Source: Ectocarpus siliculosus (lineage: Eukaryota; Sar; Phaeophyceae; Ectocarpales; Ectocarpaceae). Taken from it: a stretch of 64,000 nucleotides of DNA. A program made the position numbers and the translations under genes. Positions 57,501 through 64,000 of the stretch are shown here, piece after piece (position 1 is the first letter of the stretch; each line of letters opens with the position of its first letter). The notes under the pieces are model-generated. The model saw only the letters and a program-made list of their open reading frames with translations, was not told where the DNA came from and did no database searches. Where the stretch lies: assembly GCA_000310025.1 (NCBI GenBank), contig FN649743.1:1122474-1186473 (forward strand). The letters are read 5' to 3'.

Positions 57501-60500
57501 TTAAACGCGCTTGTATCACCTAAAGATGTAGACGTACTTCGTTTGTTCCGCATGTGGGTATCTTGCGCCAGTATAAAGTCATTTGTATCAGGGGAATAAA
57601 CACTAGTGTGTGTTCGATATGAAGCATGGTGTGCTACCTGTGAATAGCACCAAAAACGCTGGCACAAAATGCCACAGCTCGTATATGTATCATCAGCATG
57701 TTCTGACGTCGAGGAATACACGTCTGTGATATCACACCGTCAGAAGAGATAGATAGCAACATTTATGTTTCGGGAGAGGTATCTCAAGCTCATGCCATCA
57801 AATCACCTACTTCATCACATCCCACACAGACCACCGCCGTGTGACAAAAGGCCTCGACTTCACAGCAGCGGCGGAGGACATCACCCCCCCAAATAGAAAA
57901 CGATACCGTGTCATGTGTTTTCAAAATAGAATTATAGGCTTGTGGTACATGTACGTATCTAAAACTACGCATGATACGTCATCGGCGAGGTACCTTGCAT
58001 CATGCACGGCGGTAAGACAGCGCGTGCAGCAATCAGGCGCCAGACAAAGGCAAAAAACCAACGCTGCGGCTAGTGATAGCTGCAAGTGTAGCACCGCGGC
58101 AATAGGACACGCAGCTCATCCAGCATTGAGTTCGACAAGAACACCATTCTATTCTACAGTGCATGTAGGGAGAAGGATGCAAGTGGCAAGTGGTAAGATC
58201 TGCATGGAGCACAAAGTGTTGAGCTTCAGCAGGTAAACCTCGCTACACAATGCAGAGCCCCCGGAGAAAGAAAACAGCACGCTACAGTATCAGCTAGATC
58301 GAGGCATGTCACCTGTCTATTGACACGCCGATCCATTCCAAGTTGCTCGCCCCTGAGCGGCCCCTGTTGCACATCCACATCTTCGGGCCTCTCAAAAACC
58401 CCTTCCCGCTCCTCAAACATCCTGTGGGCTTCGAGAATGTCACGCGCAGTCAGGGCCTCCCCCGAGGGGCTCGACTTCAGTTCCGTTTCTCCCCGAAAGG
58501 GGCTCAGCTCGGACCTCCCTAGACTCTCGTCCAGTCCGTCGTGATCAGACTCTTGCAAGCCTTCGTGCCGAGGCGGTCGCACCCCCAATCCGTGCTCCCT
58601 GTCTCCTCTACCAGTATCTGACACGCGCGTGGCGTGCTGCTCGTACACGTGACGGACGAGCAGAGTGAGTGAGTGGCACGAACTGCATGCAAAATACCAT
58701 GGTTATTGAGTAAAAGGCAGAGGCGAAGTGGCTTATACCACTGAAACAGATGCGACGAGTCCCAATGCATCAGGTTCCAACAAAGAAGGTGGGTCCTTTT
58801 AATGATCAGTTGTGAGAAAAACGCGGAGCCGCGGGCGTGTTGGTCTATTGCTGGAAAAAAATAGTAGTGCGAGTGGTTCACCAAATACCACCACGAAGCT
58901 GGCACGACCACCGTTGGATATTGGATCCGAGGAGCGTTGAGCCCGTGGGAGCCTCTGTATACGAATAGCCGCGGTTTAGCCGGGGACGGTTGCCATTGTG
59001 CCTCACGCAACGACTGCGAACAACTCCTAATGACTGACATATATTACTTGCTCCTGATCTATTCTACTCAACTTGCTCTCTAGCGCAAAAGACGATGAGT
59101 TTACCTAGTTTTTTTGCTCCAAGCAAATGTGTTAATACAGCCTACATGACATCGCTATCATTTTGTTGCGTTTGGTTCAAGATAGATTACTAAAATATAT
59201 GTCATATGTATGATGCGGAGCCAGGCGTGTTATTTTAGTGTGGTTGCCCAAGGACCGGTGTGGTGCCGTGCCTGCAGGCTATGTGTGTCGAATGTGGGAT
59301 AAAAGCAACGGGGTTGCAGTCCATAGGTGACGTGTGGTTTCACTCGAGGTCTGTTGGCACGGACAACTAACTACGTCGTTTGTTGAATACAACATACCTA
59401 AAAACAATTCGATGATGTCGTCCGAAAACCCGTTGGAAATCTTGTCTCTACAACTACGAAAAGTTCGTATCACCCATCAGCAGGGATGGATAAGATCAGT
59501 TGTATTTCCCACCTAAAGACGTGGAAACAGCAAATAGCTCATAACGGTTACCTGGCGGTGACGACTGAAACGGCTAGCCGTAGGTGGTGGGTGTGAGCTT
59601 GTGCCATGGTGCTGCGCTTGGTTCTGCTGTTGTTGAAGTTGCGGCTGCCCCTGGCGGGCCTTCAGCCTCCGGCGAGATCCAGCCCAAAACTCCTGCGCAG
59701 CAGGCCCACCATCCGGTCGGGCTGGGGCAGGGAAAAGCAGCGACAACATCTGGGATTTAACTTCAGACTGAGGCGCACGAATGGCCGCCGCAGAGGAAAG
59801 CAGGCGTTCAATATTCGTAACGGTAGCATCCACCATTGGCGAGGGCAGCTGCCGACGCTGTCAAGCATCACAAACAGCAGCGTTTAATGTGCACGTCTGA
59901 GCAGCCAACAGCAAAATTGACCACATGCCCCTGCTGCACCTTGTTTTTCGTTTGGTCTCGCCGTCGAAGTCGAGAAACTACAGAGAGTATTCAAGCTACC
60001 CACCATAGGCAGCACACATATTAGTCAGTTTACGTACAGCAAGGAGTTCTCACCCTGGCGCTTGATAACCACCTCGCTGATCCCCATGAAGATGTCCACC
60101 AGGTTACTGGAAATGAATAAATGATAATATCATTTTCACAGAGGTCGAACAGAAAGGGTTCCAAACGGCAAATTAGAGCTCGGGCGCAATCGCCCACGAA
60201 TATCGGGAGTAACAAAGAGGTGTTTAAGGCTTTCCACACTCTACCACAAGCGCAGTTGGGCTTGCCACACGCCAATCGTTGCAGTCGACAGTACGGACCG
60301 GGCTTCCCATGTCGGGTATACAAGACAGCACAGGTACGAATATGCACGAGAAAGGTTGGGGCAAAGGAGGTACTAACTCACCGTATGGCCACAGTATCAC
60401 CCCTGACAATCGCCTCTCCCGTGATGTGCGAGAGGTCCATGTTCAGGATTGGGCCGGCGAGAGCATCTACCACCATCTGCGCGTTGTGGACGTAGTTGTG

Positions 60501-63218
60501 GACGTGCGCCGGCTTTCGCACGACTCCTCGCTGCCGGACCTGCCAGCACCGAAGAGCAGATGGCAATTGCACACACATCGCGAATACTTCTATATAGTAA
60601 CAGCAGCCACATCGTGCTGGTCCTGGGGGCAAAGAGGGAGGCTTTTGTGACTGTACGCGTGCGGGCGGTGGGTTCAAGCGGTTGGTCGTCCACACGCGCA
60701 CAAGTAGAGAGAATTGTCACCCACCCCCCGCGCTAGTCTCCACCATAGTTCCTCATAGGATTGTCGTGAATCAAATAGGTAGCTTCGACAACCGTAATCC
60801 CATAGGTTTGAAAAGTTACAAATAAAAGAGTCGTGTCCCCGCCCCACCCGTTTGCCATGTGTAACCGGCCCTAGGTGCTGCAAACCTATTAACGAGACTG
60901 CTGTAACTCCAAGTGATGTCAGTCAAACTCTGTCCAAGAATATACGCACATGCCCAAATTGAAGCCGAGAAGGAGTGGATACATTGCTTCTGTTTTTTTT
61001 AGGGTTGTGTATCGGAGCCGATATGTTTGATATAATCGGACGATATATATCGTATCGAATATCTATTGTCAGCCCCGATATGTTGGGCGATATATTTGAG
61101 GGGGCTCCGTGAATCAAAAAGGGGGCATATGTTACAACAGTTACACGTTTGGACCCCCTATGAGGCCTCGCTGTTGCGGCGGCTGTTGCTTTGGACCACA
61201 GAAGAGCAGACCGAACACCGAACACTAGCCGAACACCCCATGAGTACCCCACCAGCAGCGGACCAGGATGGAGGGTCCTCCACGCCGGTGGTTGCAGTAG
61301 AACCAGTTTCAGACACAGAGACAGCAAAGCGTTCGAAGAAAAACGAGCGGGCTGCGAAGGTGGAGAGGGTCAAGATGGAGCCGAAGCTGCCCAAGCCCCC
61401 GAATGCCTCACACCCGGTGTGGAAGCATTTCAGGGTGTATCGGAACCCATGCCATTCGGGCATCGCGATCTGTCAGTTGTGCGTGGCAAACGGCGACTTT
61501 CACTGTGCAGAGACCAAGTTCAAAAAAACACGAAAAACTTAGGCTGTGTTGTAGAAACATGACAAGATTCAGAGAGAGAGGGAGGACGAGGGAGGTGGGA
61601 ACGTGTTTTGGAAGCAGCTTCGTGAAGACGTTCAAACGTGGTCGTGTTGTACCACCCAACCAAAGCTTCGAAAGAGAACTGACTAATCATCTGTCATTTA
61701 TTGTCGATGGTTTCCAAGTTTTAGCGTTTTTCAGTAGTTTTCAGGATATCACCCACCAAAAAATGGCATGGTCGAAGTGCCCCAAAATCACCCAAAAAAT
61801 ATGCTCTAGTGAAGCCAAATCGCGTAAAAAAACGCCTCCGGCGGGGCGCCTCCAGCGGGGCCCCTCACCAGCCGGGGGGCCGAGGGGGGGCTCGNNNNNN
61901 NNNNNNNNNNNNNNNNNNNNNNNNNNNNNNNNNNNNNNNNNNNNNNNNNNNNNNNNNNNNNNNNNNNNNNNNNNNNNNNNNNNNNNNNNNNNNNAACCCC
62001 TAACCACGGCTCGCTTCGCTCGCCGATATTTTTTCGATATAAATATCGTTATATCGGCTGCGCCGATCTCCGATACATATTATATCGTTCGGCTGCGCCG
62101 ATACACAACCCTAGTTTTTTTCTTATTCTCAACCCAAACGCACGAAAAAATTACATAGATACTGCTGTGTCGTGTCTAAATAAAAACCACCATCTTGTGT
62201 CCCCTAGATAATGGAGGGGACACTTGTCGAGGGGAAACTTGATCTTGATTTTCAGAGTAGAAAGCTCGAAGCGCTGCAAAAGGGGGGCAAAAAAGGAAGG
62301 GACAACTTGTTTGTCCCCAACCACGTCTCGTCTTGTCTAAACAGACCCAAACGGGCAAGAAAAAAAAAACAACGGCCGATTGCACTACGGCACACCCCAA
62401 AAGCAAGCACACTTTGATGTCGTCGCAATAGATCAGCAGCATTGTGTATCCAAGTTCACTTGAGTTTGGCAAGAATTCATCCTCCTGGACAGCATGGTAT
62501 CCATACGGGTAAGCGGTCGTGTGCATATGTGAGGCTTCAACGTTGACCATATGTTGACATGTTGCTGTGAGCGGAGGGTTTGGTGCTCGATGGACAGATC
62601 GACAACCTACTTGCTGAACCTGATTCGACAGAGTTGTTTTTGTACGGGTTTTACGCCCCAAGGTTTGTTGTGGGAAAACACCGCGACACGGCAGTACAGT
62701 CACCAAGTGAGGTTGCAGCGTGAAACCCAGCTCAAGATCGAACAAACAACAGAGATCACCCGTTCGCACCTGGAACATGGCCTCGAAGATGGCAACAAAC
62801 ATGCTAGATGCGCTCTTGCGAAGCTCCTCGAACGAGTTGATGGGCTTTGCAGAAATACCCACGCGGTTCAGCAGAGTGTTGATACTCGCCTGCAATAAAC
62901 AACGAACGTCCCGGAAAGAAAGTTCATCGCTGGCACTTCATCCGACGCGGCGATTGCACACATGAGCGGTCGAGGAGTTTCCTCGGGATCCATCTCTCGT
63001 GCCGAAAGCACAAACTGCCTCCTGTGTGCGGGGCTTTGGATCTTGACGTCATAAGAAATGGCGCCAACTCTTGTACATAGCACACTCGACGCACCAACAC
63101 CAAGGCCACGCTGGCAAAACATGCTCTCCTTCGGTTGCTAGCTCCTCACCAGTATGAATCCTTCTTCGGTGGCTTCATCCAGAGACGAGTCTGGCGGGGA
63201 CGGTGAAGCACCGCTCAT
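54517..63218 (-). CDS. CEP95: CEP95-like centrosomal/basal-body protein, 15 exons
   Basis: Exons on the minus strand: 63218-63150, 62889-62770, 60539-60382, 60106-60054, 59977-59940, 59857-59552, 58636-58313, 57519-57435, 57111-56921, 56342-56271, 56066-55932, 55745-55666, 55447-55303, 55006-54809, 54606-54517. Phases agree and give 687 residues. Exons 2-4 resemble the N-terminal calponin-like region of CEP95: INTLLNRVGI, FVAIFEAMFQ, NAQMVVDALAGPILNMDLSHITGE, VRGDTVAIRNLVDIFMGISE. The LSHITGExIVxGDxxxIxNLxxIF pattern is the main evidence. A disordered middle follows (QLQQQQNQ; RPPRHEGLQ). The C-terminal third is helical and charged (IKKERLEEKLRLARLSQRL, LEQQAVEAAAEERYHAEVQ), matching a coiled-coil centrosomal protein. 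Intron 2 contains a hAT element. Exon 5 (38 bases) was chosen by phase, and further exons between 58636 and 59552 are possible. Confidence 0.76.
61240..61542 (+). pseudogene. BED zinc-finger fragment of hAT transposase
   Basis: The frame of 100 residues starts MSTPPAADQDG, passes a basic NLS-like run (RSKKNERAAKVERVK) and ends with SHPVWKHFRVY, CQLCVANGDFHC, KFKKTRKT and a stop. The aromatic-rich VWxHF start with CxxC spacing matches BED fingers of hAT transposases. The catalytic DDE part and the C-terminal dimerisation domain are missing. Confidence 0.72.
61895..61994. other. Assembly gap, 100 N
   Basis: Exactly 100 N inside the hAT element. The left flank is G/C-rich (about 61850-61894), probably a hard-to-sequence stretch. 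Confidence 0.97.
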
Positions 63219-64000
63219 AGTGTGATTGCTGTCCTGCTCTCAGTTTCCTCCCAACGTGTCCTAACGGCGCGCGCGGTTCAAGTTCAGCAGAGCCGGCTTA
63301 TGCTGTGGTCGGACGCCGACACCACCGGATCTATTGGCATAGACCACGTTCCAGCACACTTGTAACCGATGTTGTAATGAGAGAGCTTCCCAATCTTATC
63401 CCTTTCTGTGTCTGTCGGCTGTACAGTACAGGTAGACAGGCTGGTCTGATAGGTCCGCCGAGGGTCCGCCTCACGACAGGGGGCCCCGCGAGTATGACTG
63501 CCACCATATGTTATCCCCCCGCATCAGCCGATCTGTTGAATCGCTGCCCCCTACTGGCCCTGCCCTGCCCTGTGCTTGGTGCCACTCGGCACTTTGTTGG
63601 GTGTGGGTGGTTCAACTATGCTGGACTCTCAAGAGCTAACCCCCTTGCTGCAGTTGCTCAATGTGAGTCCACTTAGGTCCAGGAGTTTACGCAGTATGCG
63701 GGAACTGTTCCTCTTCTTGGTACCTATACGCACGCTCGATGGCCAATCCGGACGCAACCCTTGTTTGCGTGTAGGGAGACCGATAGGTTGCTATAGGCTC
63801 GTCAGCAGTACAATGTATATTATAGTCGAGAGAATCAGATGGTCGCGTGACTATTTGCACCTGGTAGACAGGTGTGGTTTTCAAAAAGAGGAGGTTTACC
63901 AATCTCGGAACTCTGGTTGATGTTGGGAGTCATGGTCTCTAGACACCGCTGGAAACCTCTGTATGTACACGTGCAAATGGCGGTAGCACACGATATTTCT
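63219..64000. other. Upstream flank of CEP95-like gene, no gene recognised
   Basis: It should contain the CEP95-like promoter and 5' UTR. Reading frames at 63305-63676 and 63576-63920 show no resemblance to known proteins. Confidence 0.45.

Larger units (their letters stand above)
61000..62113 (+). mobile_element. hAT-type DNA transposon derivative in CEP95-like intron 2
   Basis: The ends are perfect 16-base inverted repeats (tagggttgtgtatcgg at 61000-61015, its complement at 62098-62113). A perfect 8-base duplication gttttttt flanks them (60992-60999 and 62114-62121). Multiple atatcg and cgatat motifs lie just inside both ends. The interior holds a BED-type zinc-finger frame and a 100-N gap but no room for a full transposase, so the copy is non-autonomous unless much is hidden in the gap. 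An 8-base duplication and BED finger are typical of hAT elements. Confidence 0.88.

Overview
The window is eukaryotic nuclear DNA: coding exons are separated by spliceosomal introns, most GT-AG with a few GC-AG, and many introns run to kilobases. The flanks and introns are loaded with transposon remnants (DIRS-type, Ty1/copia, Helitron, hAT, tRNA-derived SINEs, an unassigned inverted-repeat element). Gene content (CTR9, ethanolamine-phosphate cytidylyltransferase, SIN1, GPATCH1, calponin, CEP95), alternating gene orientation, many small phase-0 exons and roughly balanced base composition suggest a stramenopile such as a brown alga. That placement is inference. There are three scaffold gaps of exactly 100 N, two of them bordered by homopolymer-rich low-quality sequence.

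Layout. 1-3767: broken DIRS-type retroelement, a tandem duplicated block damaged by poor sequence and a gap, then a SINE. 4333-4555 (-): first coding exon of a VPS37A-like ESCRT-I gene, head to head with CTR9 (+, 4909-16615, 12 exons), whose introns hold a gap and minisatellites. 16918-19421 (-): ethanolamine-phosphate cytidylyltransferase with a membrane anchor, converging on CTR9. 19422-28775: repeats, including a SINE, a 1.8-kb copia deletion derivative with intact LTRs and target-site duplication, a Helitron remnant and a duplicated GA-rich block. 28776-31611 (-): SIN1-like TORC2 gene. 33713-41945 (+): GPATCH1-like splicing factor gene whose 5-kb first recognised intron contains an inverted-repeat element and a 205-bp tandem repeat. 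43377-44511 (+): small secreted cysteine-rich protein. 45011-45699 (+): small two-exon gene. 47573-48002 (-): a probable last exon. 48070-48485: cluster of tRNA-half motifs forming a palindrome. 49130-53746 (+): calponin-homology gene with an internally duplicated exon and a SINE between the duplicates. 54517-63218 (-): 15-exon CEP95-like centrosomal gene with a hAT element in its second intron.

The genes do not form one pathway. They cover transcription elongation (PAF1 complex), phospholipid synthesis, TORC2 signalling, splicing, actin binding and centrosome or basal-body structure. Exon boundaries were set by hand from splice signals and reading phase; CTR9, the cytidylyltransferase, calponin and CEP95 models keep phase through every junction. 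The most unusual points are a duplicated beta-type insert within the TPR array of CTR9, exon-level duplication of calponin-type repeats, and the secreted CHDxC protein.
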